Assembly: GCA_947378905.1 (NCBI GenBank)
Contig: CANCLV010000014.1
Span: 1 to 20,000, forward strand
Origin: Opitutia bacterium
GTDB lineage: Bacteria > Verrucomicrobiota > Verrucomicrobiia > Opitutales > UBA953
Reading direction: 5' to 3'
Length of the DNA stretch: 20,000 nucleotides
Shown here one piece after another: positions 1 to 7,149 of the stretch. The first letter of the stretch is position 1, and every line of letters begins with the position of its first letter. A model generated the notes under the pieces. The model searched no databases. It was not told where the DNA came from and saw nothing but the letters and a program-made list of their open reading frames with translations. The translations under genes and the position numbers were made by a program.

Positions 1-470
1 GTGTAATCGGTTTTGCCTGAGAGTGAAACGGACTGCGCGGTAAAGCTAGTCGTTGTCTTTGTTACATCTTGTCCGCCTTTTCCGCTGATTAGCCATGCGG
101 GAGGTTCGTCGGGTTTGTCGGTGCGCCAAACGCCGGTCCAATTGCGTTGGCCCTGACTGATTTTTTCTGAATTGGAAAGCGTAGCAACATACGGACTGGG
201 CGGGGAAAATACTCCCGCTAAATCTCCCGTCGCGGTAGCACGTCGATCGGGTCCAGCCGTTTGTTGTAAATGGGCGAGGGCAAGTCGGCCCGACATCAAA
301 GCGTTGAGTCGAGCGCGTGTGGCTAAATGGAAGGTCGCAGCGGCACGAGATTCGACATTGAGAAAGGCTGCTAGAACAATCACCACGAACACAATCATCG
401 CCATCATCGTCAACGAAAGGATGAGTGAAAATCCCTTTCGATTTTTAGATGTGGGTGTGGGCGTGGACAT
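1..470 (-). CDS. PilX/GspK-like pseudopilin, partial (3' end outside window)
   Basis: Reading the minus strand from an ATG at 470 gives 156 open codons up to the window edge. Residues 1-13 are polar and basic. They are followed by RKG-FSLIL and a hydrophobic helix to about residue 38, which is the layout of a type IV prepilin signal (G^F cleavage). The Glu expected at mature position 5 is replaced by Leu, as is typical of the minor pseudopilins GspK/PilX. After the helix come an arginine/alanine-rich helix, a 'AGPDRRATA' segment and a 'NWTGVW' motif; I recall these from very large verrucomicrobial PilX-like proteins. The start lies 10 bp after the stop of the secreted-protein gene at 480-1283, so the two are probably one operon. 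The likely role is a minor subunit of a type II secretion or type IV pilus-like machine in the inner membrane/periplasm. The family call is fair; the function is inferred. Confidence 0.7.
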   Translation of the reverse strand, partial: MSTPTPTSKNRKGFSLILSLTMMAMIVFVVIVLAAFLNVESRAAATFHLATRARLNALMSGRLALAHLQQTAGPDRRATATGDLAGVFSPPSPYVATLSNSEKISQGQRNWTGVWRTDKPDEPPAWLISGKGGQDVTKTTTSFTAQSVSLSGKTDY

Positions 471-479
471 TCGCAGACT

Positions 480-1283
480 TTATTTCACTTGAGATTTCTT
501 TGATGTTTTATCGGCTTTGGCCTTTTGGGCCTCTTCACCTTTCGCTTGTTTAATTTCTTCGGCCGTTGGGATGCGCTCGGAAATTCCTCGAGTCATCACA
601 AGGCATGGATCGTTATAATGTGGAACAATAAACCAGAGTGTACGTGAGTCATTTAATTGAATCCAACGCATGCCACCGGCCGGATTCCATTCACCCTTTT
701 CATCACAGAGAAGGAATTGGCCTTGTCCGTAATCCGATCCTTTAATCGGAGGTTGATAAAGCATGTCTTCGCCTGGGGATAGAACTATTTTGAGTCCAGG
801 AAAATTGAGTCCAAGTCTCGTTTTGCAGACGTTGAAAAAGCGCATACTGCCCGCTGCCATTTTCTCAGGCGAATCGGGCACGAGCTGTAAAGTGGGTTTG
901 TCGCTAGATCCAGAAATAATGGCGATGTATGAACTGTCTGGAGCCGGGACCACGACGTCGACAAAAGTTGAGAGCGTCGTGGTGCCATCGGGGTCTGTGT
1001 TAGCCTTATAAAAAGTCAGTTTACCGTCTGCGTAGTGAATCTTTTTTTCTTCGGTCAGACTGACGTTATAAACCTTGAGCGGCTCAAAAGGAGGGGAGTC
1101 TTTTTTATCTTTTCCGTTACTCTTAGAAGTACTCTCTTTGGCGTCGGGTTTTTGTGCATCGACGATCGCCAGTTCGATGACTGGTTCATTAAAACTAAGT
1201 GCTCGAAATTTGATTTCGGGTAGCTCTTCAACGGGCGAAGCTGCGGCTAAAATGAATAGGGCGGAGAGCACAAAATAATGCAA
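480..1283 (-). CDS. Secreted protein of unknown function
   Basis: A 267-residue protein that I do not recognise. The start is TTG at 1283: an in-frame stop lies five codons upstream and no ATG or GTG is available nearby. Residues 1-16 form a short hydrophobic signal sequence (HYFVLSALFILAAAS), so the protein is probably exported. Residues about 43-70 are a lysine/serine/aspartate-rich linker. The middle (about 70-235) looks like a beta-rich globular domain, with segments such as 'VYNVSL', 'KIHYADGKLTFYKA' and 'MRWIQLNDSRTLWFIVPHYNDP'. Residues about 238-267 are a lysine/alanine/glutamate-rich tail. It is the first gene of the leftward pair, with the pseudopilin-like gene 10 bp downstream, so it may be an accessory protein of that secretion/pilus system. 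That link is from position only. Confidence 0.75.
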   Translation of the reverse strand: MHYFVLSALFILAAASPVEELPEIKFRALSFNEPVIELAIVDAQKPDAKESTSKSNGKDKKDSPPFEPLKVYNVSLTEEKKIHYADGKLTFYKANTDPDGTTTLSTFVDVVVPAPDSSYIAIISGSSDKPTLQLVPDSPEKMAAGSMRFFNVCKTRLGLNFPGLKIVLSPGEDMLYQPPIKGSDYGQGQFLLCDEKGEWNPAGGMRWIQLNDSRTLWFIVPHYNDPCLVMTRGISERIPTAEEIKQAKGEEAQKAKADKTSKKSQVK

Positions 1284-1385
1284 AGAAAGGAACCGTTTTT
1301 AGCCACCCTTTAACGGCCTAAAGAGTGGGAAGTTTTTCACGGGGTTATTGACATTTGTTACGATTGTGAAACGGAGCCCCATGTC

Positions 1386-1410
1386 GTCACAATTATGCCA
1401 TAATTGTAAC
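1386..1410. promoter_or_regulatory. 25-bp palindrome, likely operator
   Basis: The left arm GTCACAATTATG (1386-1397) and right arm CATAATTGTAAC (1399-1410) are reverse complements at 11 of 12 positions around one central base. A related half-site, GTTACGATTGTG, lies at 1357-1368; it matches the outward reading of the right arm at 10 of 12 positions. The element sits between the divergent secreted-protein gene (start 1283) and dnaB (start 1515). A dimeric repressor or activator site is the simplest reading. It does not match the Fur or NrdR boxes or a dif site as I know them. A TTGACA at 1348-1353 is present, but I see no good -10 at the right distance. Confidence 0.5.
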
Positions 1411-1423
1411 AAAACACCCCACT

Positions 1424-1432
1424 TTATTCACA
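1424..1432 (+). promoter_or_regulatory. DnaA-box match upstream of dnaB
   Basis: TTATTCACA fits the general DnaA-box consensus TTWTNCACA exactly. A one-mismatch copy, TTTTTCACG, lies at 1333-1341. The site is 83 bp upstream of the dnaB ATG, where DnaA could control transcription of the helicase gene. A single 9-mer is weak evidence by itself; two further exact matches occur in the gyrB leader. Confidence 0.35.
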
Positions 1433-1477
1433 GGGGGGTGGGGGTAACCTGCGATGATTTGAGACTCCTTTTAAGTT

Positions 1478-1504
1478 GGGGAAGTGATACAAAGGACTTT
1501 CCCC
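1478..1504 (+). promoter_or_regulatory. Hairpin in the dnaB leader
   Basis: GGGGAAGT (1478-1485) can pair with ACTTTCCCC (1496-1504), with one bulged base, to form a stem ending 10 nt before the dnaB start codon. Just upstream, CACCCC (1415-1420) and GGGGTG (1435-1440) form a second, looser inverted repeat around the DnaA-box match. The position suggests an effect on dnaB translation or mRNA stability. No T-tract follows, so it is not a standard terminator. The dnaB start has no obvious Shine-Dalgarno sequence. Confidence 0.3.
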
Positions 1505-1514
1505 TATTTCGTCC

Positions 1515-2951
1515 ATGGCTGAAAAATATCAAAAAAGAAACCGCAAGGAGGCGGCTCCTAATTATGGAGACCGTGTGCCTCCGCACAATTTAGATGCCGA
1601 GCGTGGCTTGATTGCGAGTATCCTCATCGATGGTGGTGAGACGATGCAGCGCTGCCAGTCGGAGAAGGTCGGGAAGGAATATTTCTTTGATCCGAAGCAC
1701 CAAGATATTTTTGCCATCGCAGAAAAACTTTCGAAGGAAAGTTCCGGTATCGATGAAATCACCGTCACGGATCGTTTACGTCGTGAAGGCTTACTTGAGT
1801 CGGCTGGTGGAGCTACATACATCAATGAACTCACGGGTTTGGTGGCTTCTACGGCCCACGCTCCGCATTGGTTACAAATTGTCCGCGAGAAACATTTTTT
1901 ACGTTGTTTAATTTCAACGGCGGTTACGACCGTAGAAAAAGCGCACACGCATTCGGATGACATTCAACGTTTGCTCGAAGATGTTGAGCAGGCCTTTTTT
2001 AAGATTAGTGAAGACCGCGTTTCCGACTCAGCAGTTAAAATTGATAAGCCGATCGATGAAGCGATGGAAATGGTGCAACGCATCATTCGCGACGGACGTG
2101 CGGTGCAGGGTATTCCCTCTGGTTTCACAGGATTAGACCAACTTACTTTCGGTTTCCAGGGTGGCCAAATGGTCATCGTCGCAGCCCGACCAGGTATGGG
2201 TAAAACGTCGATTGCCCTTAATTTTATTGAGGCTGCGTTGTTCCCTAAGCCCAACTCGAACAAGGCTCCCGCCAACGTTTTATTATTCTCGTTAGAAATG
2301 CCGGCGCGTGAATTGGCTCTGCGTTTATTATGCTCACGTGCTCGCGTTAACATGCAGAAATTACGTTCTGCTCACCCCGACCACCAGACCCAGGTCGACC
2401 TGGTCACGGCGGCGAATGAGTACCGTGGTCTGCCTCTGACGGTGGATGATAATGGCGGACAAACGATTTTAGAAATCCGCGCCAAGTGCCGCCGCATGCA
2501 TGCCCAACGAAAATTAGATTTAATCGTGATCGATTATATTCAGCTTATTAATGGGCTAGATTCGTCATTACCACGTGAGCAACAAATTGCTGAAGTGTCT
2601 CGCAGTATTAAGGCGATGGCGAAGGAGTTTAATGTACCGGTGATTGCGCTCGCTCAGCTCAACCGTAAGTCCGAAGACGAAGGCCGTCAGCCTAAGATGT
2701 CGGACCTTCGCGAATCTGGATCCATCGAGCAAGATGCTGACATTGTCATGCTCATCTCCAAGCCATCGGCGGCACAAAGTAAGGCGGCCGGGGAGGGTGA
2801 AGCAGAAATGTCAGATGGTTCGGGCTGTTATCTACGCCAATTGATTGTCGCCAAAAACCGAAATGGTCCTACACACGACATTAACTTGCTTTGGAATCCA
2901 GGCTTAACACGCTTCGACACTCCTGCCAGAGAAACACCTCGTGATGAATGA
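1515..2951 (+). CDS. dnaB: Replicative DNA helicase DnaB
   Basis: A 478-residue protein of normal DnaB length. The N-terminal domain (about 20-165) starts with 'PPHNLDAERGLIASIL', the standard DnaB opening, and is followed by a linker helix. The C-terminal RecA-like motor begins near 200 ('GIPSGFTGLDQLTFGFQGGQMVI' region). Walker A is ARPGMGKTS (224-232), with Gly where most DnaB proteins have Ser; Walker B is LIVIDYIQL (336-344). The later DnaB signatures 'ALAQLNRKSE' and 'DLRESGSIEQDAD' (398-409) are intact. The hexamer unwinds DNA 5'-to-3' at the replication fork and recruits primase. The ATG at 1515 directly precedes the conserved N-terminus. The 3' end overlaps the start of bamA, so dnaB heads the dnaB-bamA-skp-lpxD-prs run. 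Its leader holds a palindrome and a DnaA-box match. Confidence 0.97.
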   Translation: MAEKYQKRNRKEAAPNYGDRVPPHNLDAERGLIASILIDGGETMQRCQSEKVGKEYFFDPKHQDIFAIAEKLSKESSGIDEITVTDRLRREGLLESAGGATYINELTGLVASTAHAPHWLQIVREKHFLRCLISTAVTTVEKAHTHSDDIQRLLEDVEQAFFKISEDRVSDSAVKIDKPIDEAMEMVQRIIRDGRAVQGIPSGFTGLDQLTFGFQGGQMVIVAARPGMGKTSIALNFIEAALFPKPNSNKAPANVLLFSLEMPARELALRLLCSRARVNMQKLRSAHPDHQTQVDLVTAANEYRGLPLTVDDNGGQTILEIRAKCRRMHAQRKLDLIVIDYIQLINGLDSSLPREQQIAEVSRSIKAMAKEFNVPVIALAQLNRKSEDEGRQPKMSDLRESGSIEQDADIVMLISKPSAAQSKAAGEGEAEMSDGSGCYLRQLIVAKNRNGPTHDINLLWNPGLTRFDTPARETPRDE

Positions 2952-5427
2952 ACTCAAAGTCCGCCGTAGCTTCTTAAAAGCTGCCTGTTTTACTCTCGCC
3001 CTTGCTCCGGCAATTTTGCTCGGACAAAGCGTCGAGACGATGAACGACCCAGTCATTCGCTCTGTGCGAGTGAAGTCTCAAGGCGACGCAGTTTCTGAAC
3101 AATATGTTTTAGGTTATGTTTCACTCCGCGCTGGACAGCCCTTTAATAAGGATGCGGCCTCGAATACCGTACGTGCTTTGTATAGCACAGGAAAATTTGA
3201 CCAAGTTTCAGTCGTACCCGAGTTAGACATCAACAATGGACAGATTGATTTAGTCGTGGTGGTTGAACCACGTCTCACTGTTGCAAAATTTGAATACATT
3301 GGTGGCGATGGCTTATTTGATAAAGAAGGTGATGATCGCTACGCTGATGGATTAAGACTCGGTGAGCCTTTAGATAAAGCTGCCCTCCGTCGTGCGGAAG
3401 TAAAATTACAAAAAGAAATTCGCAAGAAACGTCCGTTCACCACTGTTGAATCTCAGACGTACAAAGTTCCTGGCGGAGTTTGTGTTTCCTATGTGATTCG
3501 AGAAAGTGCTGATTTACGCGTTGATAACATTACCATCGAAGGCGCTAAACAACTCTCGCAAAGTGAAGTCATCGAAGGCGCCGAGTTGAAAGCTTCTAAT
3601 TGGCGCTGGTGGAAATTATCTTGGTTGTTGAGCAATGGTCGACTCGACCCCGAAGATTACAAAAAAGATGTTAATGCGATTATAGACTTTTATCGTTCAC
3701 GCGGCTTTCTGGATGTTAAAGTAGAAGAAAAGGACCCAGAAAAAGCCTGCAAAATAAAGAATTTAGAGAAATCCAAAGATGGCCAAAATGCCAAGGGTTG
3801 GATTGATGTTATTTATAAAGTTACTGAAGGTCGCCGATACACCGTGGGCACCGTTTCGATTTCCGGAAATAAATTAGCGGACACCAACAAAGCCTTTACC
3901 ACCGAGTCTTTACAAAAAATTATCGTCGAATCTTCACTCCGTCGCGGTGCTTACAAGAGTGAGGTGGATCATTTTATTAAAGGTGAAGCTTTTTCAGATG
4001 CCGCCTTGAACACCGCTGCTGAAAAAATTAAAGAGTATTATGGTCAGATGGGATACTTGAACGCGAATGTGGATGTTCAGCGTAAACCCAATTTAGATAC
4101 GGGTGTTATCGATGTAAGTTTTACGCTGACTGAAGGCATGCGCTTCATGGTCCGTGCAATTGATATTCAAGGTAATACCAAGACGCGCTCCAAAGTGATC
4201 GCGCGTGAGTTAGCGCTCAGCCCTGGCGAAGTTTTCGACTTAGCGCGTGCTCGTGTTTCCGAAGCTCGTCTAAAAAATACTCAATTCTTTGAAGAAGTTC
4301 GTATCACGCCTGTACCTACCTCGGTGCCCGGACAGAGTGATATGCGCGTGCTCGTTAAAGAAGGCCCAACGGGCTCAGTTAGCTTCGGTGCAGGCTATAG
4401 CACGGTTGAACAATTAGTTGGTTTCGTTGAATATTCTGAAGGTAATTTTGATTATTCTAATCCCGAAGGTTGGTACCGTGGTGGTGGACAAAAATTCCGC
4501 TTACGTCTCTCACTCGGAAGTGTTTCGAGTACCATTGAACACTCATTCGAAGAGCCTTCATTATGGGATCGTGATTTAGCTGTCGGTTATAAAATCGAAC
4601 GTCGTTACGCAGGTTATGCATCGAGCAATTACAGCGTAATCAATGAAGCTGTCGGCGTTTACGCCCGTCGCCGTTTATGGGGCGTGGTGGAAGGTCGTGC
4701 TGCTTATGACTTACGTCGTACCTCTGTAAGCAATGTTTTAGCAACAGCTCCTACCGATGTGTTAGCCGAAGAGGGAAATCCTAAAATTACTTCATCGGTG
4801 ACGCTCTCGCTCGTTAAAGATACGCGCGACGAATATAATTTCCCAACTAAGGGCGTACGCATTTCGCTTTCGGAAGAAATCGCCGGACTCGGTGGTGACT
4901 TAAAATATTTACGTTCAGAATTAAGAACGGGTAAGTGGTTTTTAGTTTCACCTACCTCTGAGCAAACCCTCGCTCTCATCGGTCGCGTAGGTTTACTCAC
5001 GGGCGCAGGTGGCTCATTACCTTTCTATGAGCGCTTTTATTTAGGTGGTGCCTACGACATGCGCGGATATAATTATAATGACGTCGGTGCAATTAACACC
5101 TGGGATCTTAATACAACCGGTGGCGGAAATCAGCCGATGGGTGGTCTTAGTTATGGATACTTCTCCGCCGAATATACGATCAAGGTGGCTGACAATCTCC
5201 GTTTAGCGACTTTCTATGATTACGGATTCGTGGATCGTGGAGAGACCAAGTTTAATTTCTCGGATGCTAATTCGGACTGGGGAGTTGGTCTGCGAATTTT
5301 ACTCGGTGGGTCTATTATGCGACTAGATTTAGGCATCCCCCTCAAAACTACCTCCGATCCTGCAACGGGTAAGGCGGTTAACGGCGGTGGGGCTAAATTT
5401 AACTTCAGTTTTGGTACTGTCTTTTGA
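2944..5427 (+). CDS. bamA: Outer membrane protein assembly factor BamA
   Basis: An 827-residue Omp85 protein: an N-terminal signal, five POTRA repeats (roughly residues 35-475, each with the beta-alpha-alpha-beta-beta pattern, e.g. 'IRSVRVKSQGDAVSEQYV' and 'VRAIDIQGNTKTRSKVIARE'), then a 16-stranded barrel. The barrel contains 'FYLGGAYDMRGYNYNDVG', the conserved loop-6 RGY/F region, and the C-terminus is 'FNFSFGTVF', ending in Phe as outer-membrane barrels do. It folds and inserts beta-barrel proteins into the outer membrane. The start codon is ATG 2944 or GTG 2941; either overlaps the dnaB stop by 8-11 bp, so translation is probably coupled. The skp chaperone gene follows 46 bp later, the usual partner. 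The signal region carries VRRSFLK, which resembles a twin-arginine motif and is odd for BamA. Confidence 0.96.
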   Translation: MNELKVRRSFLKAACFTLALAPAILLGQSVETMNDPVIRSVRVKSQGDAVSEQYVLGYVSLRAGQPFNKDAASNTVRALYSTGKFDQVSVVPELDINNGQIDLVVVVEPRLTVAKFEYIGGDGLFDKEGDDRYADGLRLGEPLDKAALRRAEVKLQKEIRKKRPFTTVESQTYKVPGGVCVSYVIRESADLRVDNITIEGAKQLSQSEVIEGAELKASNWRWWKLSWLLSNGRLDPEDYKKDVNAIIDFYRSRGFLDVKVEEKDPEKACKIKNLEKSKDGQNAKGWIDVIYKVTEGRRYTVGTVSISGNKLADTNKAFTTESLQKIIVESSLRRGAYKSEVDHFIKGEAFSDAALNTAAEKIKEYYGQMGYLNANVDVQRKPNLDTGVIDVSFTLTEGMRFMVRAIDIQGNTKTRSKVIARELALSPGEVFDLARARVSEARLKNTQFFEEVRITPVPTSVPGQSDMRVLVKEGPTGSVSFGAGYSTVEQLVGFVEYSEGNFDYSNPEGWYRGGGQKFRLRLSLGSVSSTIEHSFEEPSLWDRDLAVGYKIERRYAGYASSNYSVINEAVGVYARRRLWGVVEGRAAYDLRRTSVSNVLATAPTDVLAEEGNPKITSSVTLSLVKDTRDEYNFPTKGVRISLSEEIAGLGGDLKYLRSELRTGKWFLVSPTSEQTLALIGRVGLLTGAGGSLPFYERFYLGGAYDMRGYNYNDVGAINTWDLNTTGGGNQPMGGLSYGYFSAEYTIKVADNLRLATFYDYGFVDRGETKFNFSDANSDWGVGLRILLGGSIMRLDLGIPLKTTSDPATGKAVNGGGAKFNFSFGTVF

Positions 5428-5473
5428 TTGCCAAAGCTGGGTTAAATACCCACTTTAAAAGTCACCTCATCTT

Positions 5474-6046
5474 ATGAAATCCCTTAGCGCACTTCTCATC
5501 TTTGCAGCTACTTCTGTATTCGCTGCTGCTCCCAATGTCGCCGTCGTCGACGTTGCCGAGATTATGACCAAATACAACAAGGCCGTCGAAATCAAAGCTG
5601 GTATCGACAAGTCTTTAGAAGCTAGTCGTGCCGCGGTTAATGACCGTGCCAAAGAAATCGACCAATTAAAGGCCGACTTCGACAGCACTGTTAAACGCGC
5701 TAACGATCCTATCTTAAACGAAGCTGGAAAAAAGAGCCTCTTAACCGAAGCCAATGTTAAGCGCGAAGCTCTCCAACAACGTCTTAACGAATTCCAACAA
5801 TTCGCTCAAAGCGCCCAAGGACAAATCCAACAACGTGCTAATCAGTTAGAACAAAATGTTATCGCTGATATCCGCGTGGAAACCGACAAAATTGCTAAAG
5901 CCAAAAACTATCAGTTAATTATTCCTAAGGCTGTTGCTTTTACAGCTGACCCTTCACTCGATATCACCGCTGAGATTATCAAAAATCTTAACGCCAATTA
6001 TAAATCAGGCTCCGCTGCTGAAGCTGAAAAGCCTGCCTCTAAATAA
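5474..6046 (+). CDS. skp: Periplasmic chaperone Skp/OmpH family
   Basis: A 190-residue protein with a clear Sec signal peptide (MKSLSALLIFAATSVFAA, cleavage near residue 19). A short beta segment follows, 'NVAVVDVAEIMTKYNKA', the normal OmpH opening. A long charged coiled coil spans about residues 40-135, and then comes the returning 'YQLIIPKAVAFTADPSLDITAEIIKNLN' segment that closes the trimer body. The last 15 residues are a low-complexity Ala/Glu/Lys/Ser tail. Skp trimers hold unfolded outer-membrane proteins in the periplasm and deliver them to BamA, whose gene is directly upstream; lpxD follows. This is the classic bamA-skp-lpxD order. A weak 5-bp inverted repeat (TGGGT/ACCCA) lies in the 46-bp gap before it. 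Confidence 0.93.
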   Translation: MKSLSALLIFAATSVFAAAPNVAVVDVAEIMTKYNKAVEIKAGIDKSLEASRAAVNDRAKEIDQLKADFDSTVKRANDPILNEAGKKSLLTEANVKREALQQRLNEFQQFAQSAQGQIQQRANQLEQNVIADIRVETDKIAKAKNYQLIIPKAVAFTADPSLDITAEIIKNLNANYKSGSAAEAEKPASK

Positions 6047-6062
6047 TAAAAATAATGAATAC

Positions 6063-6083
6063 CGCCCCTGAGTTTCAGGGGCG
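6063..6083 (+). terminator. Hairpin between skp and lpxD (attenuator or weak terminator)
   Basis: CGCCCCTGA (6063-6071) and TCAGGGGCG (6075-6083) form a perfect 9-bp GC-rich stem around the loop GTT. It is followed by CTTCATTT, only a broken T-tract. The lpxD start codon is 13 bp further on, preceded by AGGA (6092-6095). It may reduce read-through from the strongly expressed skp into lpxD, or protect the 3' end of the skp mRNA. The stem is certain; the function is not. Confidence 0.45.
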
Positions 6084-6096
6084 CTTCATTTAGGAA

Positions 6097-7149
6097 ATGT
6101 CCTTCACTCTCACGATCTCCGAACTCGCCAAAATCACGGCGGCTTCAGCTATCGAAGGTTCGCGGACTGCCCCCATTAAAGCCATTGCATCCCTTGCCGA
6201 AGCAGGTGCGAATGACTTATCTTTTTTAGGAAATCCCAAATATAGTACCGCCGTAGCTACTTCTAAAGCGGGTGTTATTTTAGTCCCTGCAGACTACGTA
6301 GGAAAACCAAACGCCGAACAAGTTTATCTCCGGGTTGAAAAACCTTCTTACGCTTTGGCCCTCATCTGCTCGGCACTCGAGGCACAACTTTGGCCTCAGC
6401 CACCGAGTGGAGTTCATGCCTCCGCGGTCATCGCAAAAACGGCGAAGATAGATCCTTCGGCAACGGTTGGACCTCTCTGCGTGATTGGAGAAAATTCTAC
6501 GATTGGTCCAGGCGTCGTTCTCGAAGCTCAATGTTCAATCGGTGCAAATGTTTCGATTGGACAACGCTCATGGTTAAAGTCGGGCGTTACCATTGCTGAT
6601 TATTGTATCGTCGGTGCACGTTGTCGTTTTCAATCAGGTGTCGTGATTGGTTCCGATGGATTTGGTTACGAACCTGTCGGGCAAGAGATTCATCGCATTC
6701 CACAAATTGGTAATGTGGTGATTGAGGATGATGTTGAGGTCGGTGCGAACACCACCATAGATCGCGCGCGCTTCAGTCAGACTATTATCGGACGTGGTAC
6801 CAAAATTGATAACCTCGTTCAAATTGCCCACAACGTTCGCATTGGTAAACAATGTCTCATCACGGCACAGGTCGGTATCGCCGGTAGTTCTACGCTCGGT
6901 GATTACTGTGTTCTCGGTGGTCAGGCGGGCGTTGCTGGACATTTAACCTTGGGTGATCGCGTGCAATTAGGTGCCCAGTCGGGCCTCTTCCAAGATGTTG
7001 CCTCGAATGAATTTTATAACGGAACCCCCGCTATCCCTGTTGGTTTAGAGCGTCGTTTGGTGGTTTTATCTAGAAAATTACCTGATTTATTCAAAAAGGT
7101 TGATTCGCTTGCCGCATCATTGGACTCTGTGCGTCGTCCAAATTCATGA
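6097..7149 (+). CDS. lpxD: UDP-3-O-acylglucosamine N-acyltransferase LpxD
   Basis: A 350-residue protein of typical LpxD length. The N-terminal uridine-binding domain spans about residues 1-105 ('ISELAKIT', 'ANDLSFLGNPKY'). It is followed by a left-handed parallel beta-helix of hexapeptide repeats (about 106-320) and a C-terminal helix. The catalytic His is H245 in 'NLVQIAHNVRIG', and the 'GSDGFGY' loop (185-191) is intact. LpxD transfers a 3-hydroxyacyl chain from ACP to UDP-3-acyl-glucosamine, the third step of lipid A synthesis, so the organism makes an LPS-type outer leaflet. The stop overlaps the prs start as ATGA. In many bacteria fabZ, lpxA and lpxB follow directly; here prs follows instead and fabZ is about 1.5 kb away. 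Confidence 0.96.
   Translation: MSFTLTISELAKITAASAIEGSRTAPIKAIASLAEAGANDLSFLGNPKYSTAVATSKAGVILVPADYVGKPNAEQVYLRVEKPSYALALICSALEAQLWPQPPSGVHASAVIAKTAKIDPSATVGPLCVIGENSTIGPGVVLEAQCSIGANVSIGQRSWLKSGVTIADYCIVGARCRFQSGVVIGSDGFGYEPVGQEIHRIPQIGNVVIEDDVEVGANTTIDRARFSQTIIGRGTKIDNLVQIAHNVRIGKQCLITAQVGIAGSSTLGDYCVLGGQAGVAGHLTLGDRVQLGAQSGLFQDVASNEFYNGTPAIPVGLERRLVVLSRKLPDLFKKVDSLAASLDSVRRPNS

Noticed and set aside
172..492. Plus-strand open frame of 106 codons at the left edge
   Set aside because: It lies opposite the pseudopilin-like gene, whose minus-strand product has a clear prepilin signal and family motifs; the plus-strand product has none.
1348..1353. TTGACA as -35 of a dnaB promoter
   Set aside because: No acceptable -10 occurs 16-18 bp downstream (the bases there are ACGGAG).
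1386..1410. dif/XerCD recombination site
   Set aside because: It has the 11-12 bp arm style, but the centre is a single base instead of about six and the arms do not resemble the dif consensus.
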